Shown piece after piece: positions 1 to 10,344 of a DNA stretch of 64,000 bases. The notes under the pieces were generated by a model. That model had not been told where the DNA came from, ran no database searches, and was given only the letters and a program-made list of their open reading frames with translations. Origin of the DNA: Acinetobacter boissieri (GTDB lineage: Bacteria > Pseudomonadota > Gammaproteobacteria > Pseudomonadales > Moraxellaceae); contig NZ_FMYL01000004.1 in NCBI RefSeq assembly GCF_900096955.1, forward strand, positions 1 through 64,000, in the 5' to 3' direction. A program made the position numbers and the translations under genes. The stretch's first letter is position 1, and the number at the start of each line of letters is the position of its first letter.

Positions 1-69
1 TATGTGTATAGCACGATTTTTCGCCCCAATACCGAGTTTTTCGAGCAGGGTGTCTATAGTGTGATACAT
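1..69 (-). CDS. Partial N-terminus, probable VgrG-like type VI spike protein
   Basis: An open frame begins with ATG at 69 and runs leftward out of the window with no stop, giving 23 residues that begin MYHTIDTLLEKLGIGAKNRA. A short amphipathic lead followed by KLGxGAKNRAIHI resembles, from memory, the opening of Acinetobacter VgrG proteins. That is recall of family style and cannot be tested here. No convincing Shine-Dalgarno sequence precedes the ATG. If correct, the rest of the gene lies left of the window. The alternative is a chance open frame. Confidence 0.35.
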   Translation of the reverse strand, partial: MYHTIDTLLEKLGIGAKNRAIHI

Positions 70-342
70 AATGCACTTTGTGTATTTAAGTTGATTCAAA
101 GTGTATTTTAATTGTATTTTGCAGTCTATAAGTATTTTTACATTTACACTATTTTTATCATTTATCAATTTAGATAATGCTCATTGAAACGAGCAACCAG
201 ACAGAAATTTTAATATTTAGAAAGTTTTCCATCTGGTTTTTAATGATTCATACATTGAATGCTCTCAACCCAATTATTTAACACGTTCAAAATCATTATA
301 GCCAATCATAGAAAATCACTTTCCAAGGCCCGTGCTGTATCC
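70..342. other. Intergenic region, no gene seen
   Basis: AT-rich spacer between the edge gene and the TPR gene. The only structure noticed is an imperfect inverted repeat with arms near 195-207 and 226-238 (AACCAGA against TCTGGTT), followed on the plus strand by a short T run. It could be a weak terminator, but no plus-strand gene lies to its left in view. No RNA gene was recognised. Confidence 0.4.
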
Positions 343-825
343 TTAATATTTTAATTCATGCACGTAATATGTTATTGCTGGCTTATAAGCTGAAATTGCT
401 GCTGTCGGGGGATGCTCAATCATGAGATCAAATAATATTTGAAGTGCTTCATCTTTTTTATTTAGAGCTTGAAGACATAACGCATAAAATGGAAGAACTT
501 CTGAAGCCAACGGATAATGTTCACGTAATTTAATAAAAATCTGTTCAGCTTGAATGAACTGCCCTAGACTATGATAAGTACACGCCAGACCAAACGTTGC
601 TTCAAATAGATCAGGTGGCGAGAGTGTTTCTTGGAGTGCTTTTTGATAATACTCTAAAGCATCTTGTTCTCGACCTTCATTATCATAGGCCCAAGCAATA
701 TTTAAGTAGATGGCACCAGTGACTTGATCTTGTGAGTTGATTAAATCAAACAATATTTTTCTACTTTGTTCAAATTTCTTATCTTTTCTTAATAAAATTG
801 CATGGTTCAAAATATCTGTGTGCAT
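343..825 (-). CDS. Tetratricopeptide-repeat protein
   Basis: 160 residues forming about three to four helix-turn-helix repeats. The clearest unit is GAIYLNIAWAYDNEGREQDA, around residues 37-56, followed by similar repeats near residues 70-105 and 110-140. There is no signal peptide and no catalytic domain, so it is probably a cytoplasmic scaffold or adaptor. Small stand-alone TPR proteins of this kind are common in gammaproteobacteria and mostly uncharacterised. It is followed after about 100 bp by phzF on the same strand but is probably a separate unit. The TPR call is firm; its partner cannot be inferred. Confidence 0.75.
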   Translation of the reverse strand: MHTDILNHAILLRKDKKFEQSRKILFDLINSQDQVTGAIYLNIAWAYDNEGREQDALEYYQKALQETLSPPDLFEATFGLACTYHSLGQFIQAEQIFIKLREHYPLASEVLPFYALCLQALNKKDEALQILFDLMIEHPPTAAISAYKPAITYYVHELKY

Positions 826-922
826 AGCATTTTCTCTTTAACCCATAAAATAGATTAAAAAATATGGCCAAACACCTACCAACGGTATTTAGCCATATTT
901 TCAAAAAGTTTTTGGTGTCAAA

Positions 923-1747
923 CTAGACAAAGATTTCTGCCACCATATAAAGCTTTGCATAACCTGCAACTTGCATACGCTGTGCAGATAATTGTTTGCA
1001 ATACAATACCCCTCCACGTGTAGATGCTTGATAGGCGATTAACTCAGGTTTATTAAAACGCTGTGACCAAAACGGCGCAAGGGCTGTATGAATTGAGCCT
1101 GTTACCGGGTCTTCATTCACCCCTATGGCAGGCGCAAAATAACGACTAATAAAGTCGTACTCTGCTTGATCACTTGGAGCAGTAATCACAACATCTTTCG
1201 TTTTTCCATCATTCACTTTGGCATTTAAACAAATACTCTTCAAATGAAGAAAATCTGGCTGTAACTCTAGAACCTGCTCAGCATGCTCGTATTCCACCAC
1301 ATACGCTTGGTCATTTACATATAATGTCTTAAATGGTGTACCTAAAGCCTCGACTAAACCCTGAGGTATTTCTTCAAGTACCGTGGGCTGACGAACAGGA
1401 AACTCCATCACAATCAAGCCATCTGTATCTTGCTGAATATAGAAATCTCCCATTTCATTGGTTGTAAAGCGCAAATTTTTTAAAGCAGGATTATTTTCAA
1501 ACAAAATAAATGCACTGGCTAATGTTGCATGACCACAAAATGCAATTTCATCGGTTGGGGTAAACCAGCGAATATGGTAGCTCTCATCTGTACTGGCTTT
1601 TAAAAATGCCGTTTCAGATAAGTTATTTTCTAAAGCAATATTTTGCATGAGCGACTCATCAAGCCACTCATTTAAAATGATTACAGCGGCAGAGTTGCCT
1701 TTAAATAACTCTTGGCTAAACGCATCGACTTGGTACATTTTTAACAT
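923..1747 (-). CDS. PhzF-family epimerase/isomerase
   Basis: 274 residues with the diaminopimelate-epimerase-like fold of the PhzF family. The N-terminus carries VDAF...GNSAAV and NLSETAF, in which Glu45 matches the catalytic glutamate of PhzF. The C-terminal half carries NEDPVTGSIHTALAPFW, the second family signature. There are no other phenazine genes nearby, so a role in phenazine synthesis is not supported; these orphan members usually have unknown substrates. It lies 8 bp after the cystine symporter gene on the same strand, so the two are probably co-transcribed. Family assignment is firm, substrate unknown. Confidence 0.88.
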   Translation of the reverse strand: MLKMYQVDAFSQELFKGNSAAVIILNEWLDESLMQNIALENNLSETAFLKASTDESYHIRWFTPTDEIAFCGHATLASAFILFENNPALKNLRFTTNEMGDFYIQQDTDGLIVMEFPVRQPTVLEEIPQGLVEALGTPFKTLYVNDQAYVVEYEHAEQVLELQPDFLHLKSICLNAKVNDGKTKDVVITAPSDQAEYDFISRYFAPAIGVNEDPVTGSIHTALAPFWSQRFNKPELIAYQASTRGGVLYCKQLSAQRMQVAGYAKLYMVAEIFV

Positions 1748-1755
1748 TATTGTTC

Positions 1756-3156
1756 TCAGGTTTGATGATGAATCGGTTGTTCATCTTGGCTTTGTTTTAA
1801 TCGCTCTACATCCGTCTGCCCCATGAGCTGGCTAGTCACCGTTCCTGCAGTCATGGAACCATTTACATTCAGTGCCGTACGCCCCATATCAATTAAAGGT
1901 TCAATCGAAATTAAAAGCGCGGCCAGCGTAACAGGGAAACCAAGCGTTGGTAGCACAATAAGTGCAGCAAAAGTTGCACCGCCACCTACCCCTGCCACAC
2001 CAATAGAACTTAAAGTAACCACACCCACGAGTGTTAAAATCCACATTGGGTCAAGCGGATTCACTCCCATAGTGGGTGCAATCATCACAGCAAGCATGGC
2101 AGGATACAACCCAGCACAGCCATTTTGCCCAATGGTTGTACCAAATGAAGCCGAGAAACTTGCAATTGACTCTGGAATACCTAAACGGCGTGTTTGTGTT
2201 TCTATATTTAAAGGAATCGTTGCTGCACTAGAGCGACTGGTAAATGCAAAAGTTAGCACAGGCCACACTTTTTTAAAGAACAGTTTAGGACTTACGCCCA
2301 CACCGGCTAAAATCATGGCATGCACTAAAAACATAATAGCAATGCCCACATAAGAAGCAACTAAAAAACCACCCAGTTTTAAAATATCACTCAGGTTAGC
2401 ACCTGCAACCACTTTTACCATGAGAGCCAACACACCATAAGGTGTCAGTTTCATGACTAAACGCACCAATCTCATGACCCAAAGCTGTAGCGTATCTACT
2501 GCATTTAGAACTGAACGCCCTTTTTCAGGGTGATCTTTGGCCAGTTGCAAGGCTGCTAAACCCAATAGCACAGCAAAAATAACCACGCTAATAATAGACG
2601 TTGGTTTTGCACCAGTTAACTCAGCAAACGGATTGGTTGGTATAAACGATAAAATAAACTGAGGTACGTTTAGGCCAGTCACTTGACCTGCATAAGTTGT
2701 TTGTATTGCAGTTAAGCGTGCAGTTTCTGCTGTACCTTGCACCAAACCATGCGCTGTAAGGCCAAACAACTGTGTTACACCCACGGCAACCAAAGCAGCA
2801 ATCGCTGTCGTCAAAAGCAGTGTGCCAATACTAATAAAACTCATTTTCCCTAAAGCAGACGTAGCTGTATGTAACTTTGCCACTGCACTTAAAATTGAAA
2901 TAAATACCAGTGGCATAACAATCATTTGTAACAACTTCACATAGCCATTACCCACAATATTAAACCAAGTAATCGACTCTGCAAGTACTGGATTTGAAGC
3001 ACCATAAACCCACTGTAACCCTAAGCCAAAACACACACCTAGACCTAGGCCTGTCAAAACTTTTTTAGACAAACTCCATGATCGCTTACTTAGCTGTGCT
3101 AACAGCAATAATAAGCCTACAAATAGCAAGATATTGATCGTTAAAGGTATATTCAT
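1756..3156 (-). CDS. tcyP: TcyP-like L-cystine/dicarboxylate:cation symporter
   Basis: 466 residues of the DAACS (GltP/TcyP) symporter family, with about eight to ten membrane segments. Family hallmarks are the [11 protein letters not shown] serine-rich loop near residue 310, [14 protein letters not shown], and the late [18 protein letters not shown] segment. Length and the QNGCAG sequence fit the TcyP (YdjN) branch better than the glutamate/aspartate GltP branch, but substrate is inferred from overall resemblance only. It is the first gene of a likely two-gene unit with the PhzF-like gene. It acts in the inner membrane. Confidence 0.8.
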   Translation of the reverse strand: MNIPLTINILLFVGLLLLLAQLSKRSWSLSKKVLTGLGLGVCFGLGLQWVYGASNPVLAESITWFNIVGNGYVKLLQMIVMPLVFISILSAVAKLHTATSALGKMSFISIGTLLLTTAIAALVAVGVTQLFGLTAHGLVQGTAETARLTAIQTTYAGQVTGLNVPQFILSFIPTNPFAELTGAKPTSIISVVIFAVLLGLAALQLAKDHPEKGRSVLNAVDTLQLWVMRLVRLVMKLTPYGVLALMVKVVAGANLSDILKLGGFLVASYVGIAIMFLVHAMILAGVGVSPKLFFKKVWPVLTFAFTSRSSAATIPLNIETQTRRLGIPESIASFSASFGTTIGQNGCAGLYPAMLAVMIAPTMGVNPLDPMWILTLVGVVTLSSIGVAGVGGGATFAALIVLPTLGFPVTLAALLISIEPLIDMGRTALNVNGSMTAGTVTSQLMGQTDVERLKQSQDEQPIHHQT

Positions 3157-3294
3157 CTCTCTATTCTCCTAAGCCTCACGGCAATTTAAATTGTTCTATT
3201 TGCACGGATTATAAAGAACTCAAGGGCATTTTTTAAAATGAGATACAATTTCACTTAGAATATTTTTTTATTTTCACATCATACATTTAGATAT

Positions 3295-3323
3295 AAAAAA
3301 GCCCTACATGGTGTAGGGCTTTA
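3295..3323 (-). terminator. Rho-independent terminator after icd
   Basis: Stem GCCCTACA/TGTAGGGC with a short loop at 3301-3319, followed on the minus strand by a run of six T. It lies about 16 bp beyond the icd stop codon. Confidence 0.85.
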
Positions 3324-3338
3324 AACAAATCGGTGAGT

Positions 3339-4592
3339 TTAACCCATATGTTTAATAATGGCTTTACCAAAATCAGAACAGCTTAATAGTGTTGCACCAT
3401 CCATTAAGCGCTCAAAGTCATAAGTCACTGTTTTGGCATTAATCGCACCAGATACGCCGTTTATAATGAGATCTGCCGCTTCTGTCCATCCCATATCACG
3501 CAGCATCATTTCAGCAGAAAGAATAATTGAACCGGGGTTTACTTTATCTTGACCTGCATATTTTGGCGCAGTACCGTGCGTTGCTTCATATACAGAAACT
3601 GCATCACCAATATTTGCACCCGGTGCAATACCAATACCGCCCACTTGAGCCGCTAAAGCATCAGATACATAGTCACCATTTAAGTTCAATGTTGCAATCA
3701 CTGAGTACTCTGCAGGACGCATTAGAATTTGCTGTAAAAATGCATCGGCAATCACATCTTTAATGACAATTTCGCCACCAGTTTTTGGGTTTTTAATAGT
3801 TACCCATGGGCCACCGTCAATAAGCTTGCCACCAAACTCATTGATAGCCAATTCATAGCCCCACTCTTTGAACGCACCTTCGGTGTACTTCATAATGTTG
3901 CCTTTGTGTACCAAAGTCACAGATGGCTTATCATTATCAATCGCAAACTGAATTGCTTTACGCACTAAACGCTCTGTCCCTTGCTTAGATACCGGCTTAA
4001 CACCAATACCACAGCCTTCAGGAAAACGGATTTTCTTTACACCCATTTCTTCTTGTAAAAACTTAATGACTTTTTTTGCTTCGTCAGAATCGGCTTTCCA
4101 TTCAATACCTGCATAAATATCTTCAGAATTTTCTCTAAAAATAGTCATATCTGTTTGTTCAGGGTGTTTTACAGGCGATGGTACACCTTCAAACCAACGT
4201 ACAGGACGTGAACATACATATAAATCAAGCTCTTGACGCAAAGCAACATTCAGTGAACGCATACCACCGCCCACTGGTGTAGTGAGTGGCCCTTTAATTG
4301 CGACTACATATTCACGTATTGCTTTAAATGTTTCTTCAGGCATATATGTACCATAGGTAGCATTTGCCTTTTCGCCACAGTATACTTCTAACCATTCGAT
4401 AGCACGTTCACCACCATAGGCTTTTTCTACCGCTGCATTTACAACATCTTTCATCGCTGGCGTAATATCTATGCCAATCCCATCCCCTTCAATGAAAGGA
4501 ATAATTGGGTGGTTTGGCACATTCCATGATAGATCTGTATTAACGGTAATCTTTTCACCTTGTGTCGGTGCAACAATCTTGTCGTAACCCAT
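3339..4592 (-). CDS. icd: NADP-dependent isocitrate dehydrogenase
   Basis: 417 residues, the usual length of the E. coli-type dimeric enzyme of the TCA cycle, converting isocitrate to 2-oxoglutarate. Recognisable parts are [11 protein letters not shown] near the N-terminus, the substrate loop [20 protein letters not shown] with the serine that IDH kinase/phosphatase phosphorylates in E. coli, [36 protein letters not shown], and [19 protein letters not shown]. It is single-standing with its own terminator downstream. The phosphorylatable serine suggests possible control at the glyoxylate branch, but no aceK gene is in the window. Confidence is high. Confidence 0.97.
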   Translation of the reverse strand: MGYDKIVAPTQGEKITVNTDLSWNVPNHPIIPFIEGDGIGIDITPAMKDVVNAAVEKAYGGERAIEWLEVYCGEKANATYGTYMPEETFKAIREYVVAIKGPLTTPVGGGMRSLNVALRQELDLYVCSRPVRWFEGVPSPVKHPEQTDMTIFRENSEDIYAGIEWKADSDEAKKVIKFLQEEMGVKKIRFPEGCGIGVKPVSKQGTERLVRKAIQFAIDNDKPSVTLVHKGNIMKYTEGAFKEWGYELAINEFGGKLIDGGPWVTIKNPKTGGEIVIKDVIADAFLQQILMRPAEYSVIATLNLNGDYVSDALAAQVGGIGIAPGANIGDAVSVYEATHGTAPKYAGQDKVNPGSIILSAEMMLRDMGWTEAADLIINGVSGAINAKTVTYDFERLMDGATLLSCSDFGKAIIKHMG

Positions 4593-4767
4593 TTTACAGG
4601 CTCCCTTTTATCTTTAGCGAACTTACATGATTGTCTTTATGACAATTTTTCATTTTTTTAAATGCGACTTCATTCTAAAGTAAATTGATGCAATGCGTCA
4701 TTTCTGTTGGAAATAATCTACATTTAAAAAATCAATATACACGACACACGTAAAAGCAGATACTTTC

Positions 4768-5541
4768 ATGAAAATTACCATACTCAATAAACCATTTAAT
4801 GTGCTTTCACAATTCAGAGAAGAAGCAGAACACACCACTTTAGCTGAGTATATTCATGATACTGAGTTACGTGTTTCAGGCCGTTTAGATCGTGATTCTG
4901 AAGGCTTACTGATCTTAACTGATCATGGTGGATTAAACCAATACTTAACGAGCCCTAAAAAAAAGCAATATAAAACGTATTTAGCGCAAGTTGATGGTGC
5001 TGTAGATGCAGCTGCCGTGAAACAATTATGTAATGGTGTGGAACTTAATGACGGTATGACCTTACCTGCATTAGTAAAAATTGTTGAAGAACCTGAATGG
5101 CTTTGGGAAAGAACACCACCAATTCGCTACCGTGCGAACATTCCAACTACATGGTTGGAAATTAAAATTATGGAAGGTAGAAACAGACAGGTTCGCCGCA
5201 TGACATCTGCTGTCGGTTATCCAACACTGCGCTTAATTCGTACACAAGTCGGGCCAGTTAACTTAATAGAATTAGGCCTAAAAGTAGGTGAGACTCGCTC
5301 TATTGAACCGTTGTTATTTCCTGAATTTAAAAAAATTATGGAGCACGTAGAAACACCAAAGAAATTTTTTGCATCAAAACCTAAAACGGGTCATGTAGAC
5401 AAAAAAACGAAAAAACAAGATAAACAACGTGATAAAGTCTTAGTTGAAATTTTTAAAACAGATGCAGTACGCCCTCGCCGTATTACCAATGGTACGACTC
5501 GACCAAATCTAAAAAAAGGTCGTGGACGTCGTACTCGCTAA
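4768..5541 (+). CDS. rluE: RluE-type 23S rRNA pseudouridine synthase
   Basis: 257 residues of the RsuA/RluB/RluE family. The protein starts directly with the catalytic fold (ILNKPFNVLSQF) and lacks the N-terminal S4 domain, as RluE does. GRLDRDSEGLLILTDHG holds the catalytic aspartate, and KIMEGRNRQVRRMTSAVGYP is the family's second signature. In E. coli RluE modifies U2457 of 23S rRNA. A lysine/arginine-rich tail of about 60 residues after residue 195 extends beyond the E. coli protein and probably contacts RNA. It is divergent from icd and ends in a bidirectional terminator. Confidence 0.88.
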   Translation: MKITILNKPFNVLSQFREEAEHTTLAEYIHDTELRVSGRLDRDSEGLLILTDHGGLNQYLTSPKKKQYKTYLAQVDGAVDAAAVKQLCNGVELNDGMTLPALVKIVEEPEWLWERTPPIRYRANIPTTWLEIKIMEGRNRQVRRMTSAVGYPTLRLIRTQVGPVNLIELGLKVGETRSIEPLLFPEFKKIMEHVETPKKFFASKPKTGHVDKKTKKQDKQRDKVLVEIFKTDAVRPRRITNGTTRPNLKKGRGRRTR

Positions 5542-5547
5542 CACTAT

Positions 5548-5585
5548 AGAAAAAAAAGGGGGCAACACATTGCCCCCTTTTTTAT
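5548..5585. terminator. Bidirectional terminator
   Basis: A run of eight A, the stem GGGGGCAA...TTGCCCCC and a run of T, lying between the convergent rluE and M61 peptidase genes. A/T tracts on both sides allow it to work in both directions. Confidence 0.9.
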
Positions 5586-5601
5586 TGAATGTTTAAGCCA
5601 A

Positions 5602-7302
5602 CTAACCTAACCACGCTTTGGCTTTTTCTGCATTTTGTACAGTAAGTTTCACTGTATCGAGTTTTAAATCTGCACTGTTCACTTGTAATGTCAGCATCTC
5701 ATCACGGCGGAACACATGCAGCGTTACCGTTTTTTGTTGCTCGCTATATTGCGCCAAAAGCTTTTCAGTGGCTTTTAAATGGTCTATTGCGATCACCACA
5801 TCGTGTGCAGATACACCTGCTTGGGCTGCCACACTATCACGGCGAACCTGTTGCACTAGTAGTCCCTCTGGTTTCTCTTGTACTTTCATACCTAAAGGTA
5901 AAGATTGCTTTTGCTCTAATTCAAAATCTACGCCAAACTGTGTCAACAACTCAGCCAGTGGTAACTCTTGTGTTGAGTTTACCCATGTATCTAAACGTTG
6001 TTTCCAATCTTTTTTGGTCAATGCTTCACAGCATTGTAAAATGGTTTGTTCATGAACTTGTTGCCCTTGCTGTGCATTTTGATACAGCTGTCGCATCACT
6101 TCGTCTAGGCTAGACCCTTCAAGTTTTAAACTCAAGTCAATACATAAAGCAACTAAAGCCCCTTTGTTATAATAACTTGTACCTGCATTACTGGTATTTT
6201 CATCAGGACGATAAAATTTAATCCACGTATCAAAACTTGACTCAGCAACAGATTGCACCTGACGCCCTGCATTTTGCAAATAGCGGTCAATTTGTGCTTT
6301 CAGCAATGTTAAATAACTTTCTTTAGAAACCACACCACTACGTAACAAAATTAGGTCATCGTAATACGAGGTAAAACCTTCAAAAATCCAAAGTAGTGAT
6401 GTATAGCTCTCTTGGTGCAAATTATAGTTTGCCAATACTTCAGGTCGAATACATTTCACTAACCATGAGTGAAAATATTCGTGACTACATAACCCTAAAT
6501 AACGCTGATAATTCGCTGATGGCTCATCTTTTTCATCAGCCACTGGGAAATCTGTTCTTGGGGCAATTAAACTGGTCGAATTTGGGTGCTCAAGACCACC
6601 ATAATGATTGGCTGTTGCCATGGTCATAAACACATAATCATTAAATGGTGCATGCCCAAACATTTGTATTTCTGTCGTACAAATTTTTGTCAGATCTGTT
6701 TTTAATCGCTGTAAATTGGCTTGATGTCTGCCTGAAATAGTAAATGTATGTTCAATCCCTTCTGCATCAAAAGTAAACCGATCTTGCACAGCACACTCAA
6801 AAGGACTGTCAATCAATTGCATGTAATTATCTGCATGCAGTGTGTAATGCCCTACTTGATCGCTTGTATGTTTTAGCCCTGTAGCAATAGTAAAATGTGT
6901 TAAGGCTTCAGGTAATTTAACATCTACTTGGCATGTCTGATCGTCTTCACCCAACACCCCTAAACACACACACGAAGGGTTTACATACAATAAATTTTGG
7001 TCGACATACGCACCACGTACCGATAAATCATAAGCATACACCTGATACGACACGGTAATTTCCTGAGCCTGTGTCAAATGTACTCGCCATTTATTTTTTT
7101 CAAATTTTTCAAGCTGTACAGGCTGCCCTGCGACTGTCTGAGCACGAACTGACTCAACATGCTTGGCAAACTCACGAATCAGATAACTCCCTGGAATCCA
7201 TGTTGGCAACCATAGCACTTGCTCAGGTTGTGCTAAAAAAGTGAACGACACCTGAATAAGATGCTGTTTATAATCGTCAAATGCTATTTGATAGTGCAAC
7301 AT
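5602..7302 (-). CDS. M61-family glycyl aminopeptidase-like metalloprotease with PDZ domain
   Basis: 566 residues. The N-terminal beta domain (about 1-170) matches the M61 family opening (WLPTWIPGSYLIREFAKHV). The zinc site is HEYFH at 274-278, with FEGFTSYYDDLILLRSG downstream carrying the third ligand region. A PDZ domain occupies about 460-535 (GLLVQQVRRDSVAAQAGV). There is no signal peptide, so it is probably cytoplasmic. The family prototype from Sphingomonas releases N-terminal glycine or alanine; the physiological substrate here is unknown. It is convergent with rluE. Confidence 0.9.
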   Translation of the reverse strand: MLHYQIAFDDYKQHLIQVSFTFLAQPEQVLWLPTWIPGSYLIREFAKHVESVRAQTVAGQPVQLEKFEKNKWRVHLTQAQEITVSYQVYAYDLSVRGAYVDQNLLYVNPSCVCLGVLGEDDQTCQVDVKLPEALTHFTIATGLKHTSDQVGHYTLHADNYMQLIDSPFECAVQDRFTFDAEGIEHTFTISGRHQANLQRLKTDLTKICTTEIQMFGHAPFNDYVFMTMATANHYGGLEHPNSTSLIAPRTDFPVADEKDEPSANYQRYLGLCSHEYFHSWLVKCIRPEVLANYNLHQESYTSLLWIFEGFTSYYDDLILLRSGVVSKESYLTLLKAQIDRYLQNAGRQVQSVAESSFDTWIKFYRPDENTSNAGTSYYNKGALVALCIDLSLKLEGSSLDEVMRQLYQNAQQGQQVHEQTILQCCEALTKKDWKQRLDTWVNSTQELPLAELLTQFGVDFELEQKQSLPLGMKVQEKPEGLLVQQVRRDSVAAQAGVSAHDVVIAIDHLKATEKLLAQYSEQQKTVTLHVFRRDEMLTLQVNSADLKLDTVKLTVQNAEKAKAWLG

Positions 7303-7470
7303 AAGTCAGAATTTCAATCCAATTTTATTGAGGTGAGCTTTTAGCTTAGCACTTTTTTTGAATGATTTTATGCAACAATAACAACTGTGCATTTTTTGTG
7401 ACACTTTTTTATTTATTTTAAGTTTGATCACGTAACGTTCTGCGTTCTGATTTGTTTCAAGGCGATTCTT

Positions 7471-8763
7471 TTGATTTTTTCTACACGACCTCTACTCGCA
7501 TTTTTCTTATTTATTTTTGTGACTTCTAGCAATGCTGCCATACTTAACATTGCACCCGAATCTGTAGAAGCCGAATCTTGGATGATCTTTGACCCACAAA
7601 CAGAACAAGTGATTGCTGAACATAATGCAGACATACAACGTGCACCTGCCTCTTTAACCAAAATGATGGTGGCTTATTTAACTTTAGAAGCCATTCATGC
7701 AGGACAACTCAAAACCACAGACCCTATTACTGCATCAAGTATCGTCAATTACGTTAAATTTGATGAGTCAAAAATGGGCTTAAAGGTCGGTGAACGTATT
7801 ACAATTGACCAACTGCTCAGTGGGTTAATTGTCATGTCTGCCAACGATGCAGCAGTGACTTTGGCTGAGAAAATTTCAGGCAACTTGCCTCAGTTTATTG
7901 AAAAGATGAATACAACTGCTCAGCAACTTGGTATGTCGAATACCCATTTTACCAACCCCGCTGGCATTACCATGCCAGACCACTACTCCTCTGCTGCCGA
8001 CTTGGTCAAACTTGCCGACCACCTAATCAAAAAATACCCAGAATATTTAAACTACTCAAAACAGCAAAGCTATACATGGGACGACCTTACGCATAAAGCC
8101 ACCAATCTGTTACTCAAAAAAGATAACACTATAGATGGCCTTAAAACAGGCTATACCGCAGCGGCAGGGTTTAATTTAGCACTCACAGCAAAACGTCTCA
8201 CAGCTGATTCAACTTTACCTGAACGCAGACTCATTGTGGTGGTTTTAGGAACAAAAAGTAAATTCAAGCGTGCTCAAGTCGCGAACCAACTCATGAATCT
8301 AGCATTTGCTTATACACAAGATATCGTTGCAATTAAAGCCAATCAACCACTCTTTCAATTACCCATCATCAATGGCCAGCAAAAAAGTTTTACCTTCACC
8401 TACAAAAACAACAAAATATTGACCACATCTTTATATGCTCAAGACACGCCAATTCAACTGCAAAATTTTGATATGACTACAGGCGTCATTGTTGAAAATA
8501 AACAACCCGTTTTACCGTTAAACCCACAACAGATTAAGCTAAATATTACACTTGATCAAAAACAGCTCATTGCACCAATAAATAGAGAAATGGTGCTTGC
8601 AAATGTCACCATTTTGCAAAATAATCAACCAATTGATAAATTAAAAATTTCTGCGCCTGTTGTACTAGAACGTGCAAGTTTATTTGAACGATTTATGCAT
8701 TGGATTAGACACATACTACCGTTTATGTCTAATAAAACTACAGAAGCTATTATTTACCAATAA
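7471..8763 (+). CDS. dacC: D-alanyl-D-alanine carboxypeptidase (PBP5/6 type)
   Basis: 430 residues, an S11 penicillin-binding protein that trims the terminal D-alanine from peptidoglycan stem peptides in the periplasm. The three motifs are present: SLTK with catalytic Ser61 and Lys64, SAN at 123-125, and KTG at 225-227. An N-terminal signal peptide ends near SSNAA, a beta-rich PBP5 C-terminal domain follows, and an amphipathic tail (SLFERFMHWIRHILPFM) would anchor it to the inner membrane. The only start that gives a complete signal peptide is TTG at 7471, preceded by AAGG; no in-frame ATG fits. The symbol is by analogy with Acinetobacter annotation. Confidence 0.92.
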   Translation: MIFSTRPLLAFFLFIFVTSSNAAILNIAPESVEAESWMIFDPQTEQVIAEHNADIQRAPASLTKMMVAYLTLEAIHAGQLKTTDPITASSIVNYVKFDESKMGLKVGERITIDQLLSGLIVMSANDAAVTLAEKISGNLPQFIEKMNTTAQQLGMSNTHFTNPAGITMPDHYSSAADLVKLADHLIKKYPEYLNYSKQQSYTWDDLTHKATNLLLKKDNTIDGLKTGYTAAAGFNLALTAKRLTADSTLPERRLIVVVLGTKSKFKRAQVANQLMNLAFAYTQDIVAIKANQPLFQLPIINGQQKSFTFTYKNNKILTTSLYAQDTPIQLQNFDMTTGVIVENKQPVLPLNPQQIKLNITLDQKQLIAPINREMVLANVTILQNNQPIDKLKISAPVVLERASLFERFMHWIRHILPFMSNKTTEAIIYQ

Positions 8764-8868
8764 AAGTCGTTTTAAGTCATTTCACATGGATGTAAAAGGT
8801 GGGATATTAAATGGAACAACGCAGTTTAGAATGTCAAATACATATAACACATAAAGGCAAACCAAATC

Positions 8869-10158
8869 ATGAATAACGAATTACATCGAATAGTTATTGT
8901 TGGTGGTGGTGCTGGTGGTTTAGAGTTAGCAACGCAGCTCGGTAATACCTTGGGTAAGCATAAAAAAGCTCAGATCACCCTCATTGACCGCTCATTATCA
9001 CACATTTGGAAGCCACTTTTGCATGAAATTGCAGCTGGTACACTGAACCCACATTCAGAAGAAACCAACTACTTTGCACATGCAAAAAAACATCATTACC
9101 AATTTATTTTGGGTCAGTTCGAAGGTTTAGATAAAAGCACAAAAAATATTAAAATTAGTACCCCCCAACTGTCAGAGAAATATTATCACGAAGGCTTTAC
9201 AGACATTCACTACGACACACTGGTCTTAGCGATTGGCTCTCGTTGTAATGACTTTAACACCAAGGGTGTACGTGACAACTGCTACTTCTTAGACAATCGA
9301 GAGCAAGCAGATGTTTTCCAACAAGATCTATTTCATCTGTATTTAAATGCACAAAACTCACCTGAAAAACGAATGCTCAATATTGCTATTATTGGTGCAG
9401 GTGCAACAGGTGTAGAGCTTTCAGCAGAGCTCATTGATGCTAAGGAAAATTTCAACCAATACGGCCTCGATCATATTGACCCTAAGTCAGTCAAGATTAC
9501 ACTCATTGAAGCCACCAATCGTATTTTGCCTGTACTATCCGCATCAATCTCTGCACAAACACAAAAAACGCTCGAAAAAATGGGCATTGATGTGCTCACA
9601 GAGCATAAAGTGAGCGAAGTCACTAAAGATTCCATTCAATTTGCAGATGGAAAAACTATTCCAGCAGACATGATTGTGTGGGCAGCAGGCGTAAAAGCGC
9701 CACCTGTACTTGAATTACTTGAAGGCTTTGAAAAAGACCGTATTAATCGTTTAAAAGTGTATGCAACATTGCAAACTTTAAGCGAACCAAGCATTTTTGC
9801 GCTCGGTGACTGTGCCCACTGCCAACCTGATGCACACGAACCACCGCTTGCACCACGTGCACAAGTCGCAAGCCAACAGGCCAGTTTCTTAGCAGAAGCC
9901 ATTCCTGTGTACTTACGTGGTGGTAGCATGCCAATGTTCAGCTTTACAGATAAAGGCTCACTGGTTTCTTTAAGTCGCAACAAAGCGATTGGTGAAATTC
10001 TAGGCCAAGTCAAAGTACATGGTGCTTTAGCACGTTCAATGTATGCATCACTTTATCGTATTCATCAAACCCATATCCATGGCTATACGCAAGCAGGTTT
10101 AATGATGACAAAAGACTTTGTCACTCGTCGTGTTGGGCCAAAAATTAAACTTTACTAG
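8869..10158 (+). CDS. ndh: Type II NADH:quinone oxidoreductase (NDH-2)
   Basis: 429 residues of a membrane-associated flavoprotein that oxidises NADH and reduces quinone without pumping protons. Two Rossmann motifs are visible: VIVGGGAGGLELATQLG at the N-terminus for FAD and IAIIGAGATGVELSAELI near residue 173 for NADH. IFALGDCAHC near residue 310 is the C-terminal FAD-binding signature, and APRAQVASQQA is typical of the quinone-side helix. It stands alone between dacC and the FKBP gene. Confidence 0.93.
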   Translation: MNNELHRIVIVGGGAGGLELATQLGNTLGKHKKAQITLIDRSLSHIWKPLLHEIAAGTLNPHSEETNYFAHAKKHHYQFILGQFEGLDKSTKNIKISTPQLSEKYYHEGFTDIHYDTLVLAIGSRCNDFNTKGVRDNCYFLDNREQADVFQQDLFHLYLNAQNSPEKRMLNIAIIGAGATGVELSAELIDAKENFNQYGLDHIDPKSVKITLIEATNRILPVLSASISAQTQKTLEKMGIDVLTEHKVSEVTKDSIQFADGKTIPADMIVWAAGVKAPPVLELLEGFEKDRINRLKVYATLQTLSEPSIFALGDCAHCQPDAHEPPLAPRAQVASQQASFLAEAIPVYLRGGSMPMFSFTDKGSLVSLSRNKAIGEILGQVKVHGALARSMYASLYRIHQTHIHGYTQAGLMMTKDFVTRRVGPKIKLY

Positions 10159-10202
10159 CTTGAAGTACATTATATAGGTTGATTGTTTGTACTAAAAAAT
10201 AT

Positions 10203-10240
10203 GTAATGGTTGTTTTTTAAGCAACCATTCATTGATTTTT
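10203..10240 (+). terminator. Possible terminator after ndh
   Basis: Stem AATGGTTG/CAACCATT around a nine-base loop, with a T-rich stretch a few bases later. The stem is short and the T run is not adjacent, so termination is uncertain. Confidence 0.35.
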
Positions 10241-10344
10241 TACAAATGATCTTCATACTATAAATCAATGCAACGATGCCTTAACCTATTTTTCTATGCA
10301 GTCATGCATTTTGAAATATTGGCACATAAAAATGGATATGAGAT

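Noticed and set aside
923..1747. Phenazine biosynthesis
   Set aside because: Only a PhzF-family isomerase is present; no phzA-G genes are in the window.
1823..2353. 176-codon plus-strand frame
   Set aside because: Antisense shadow of the cystine symporter gene; low-complexity serine/alanine composition and no ribosome site.
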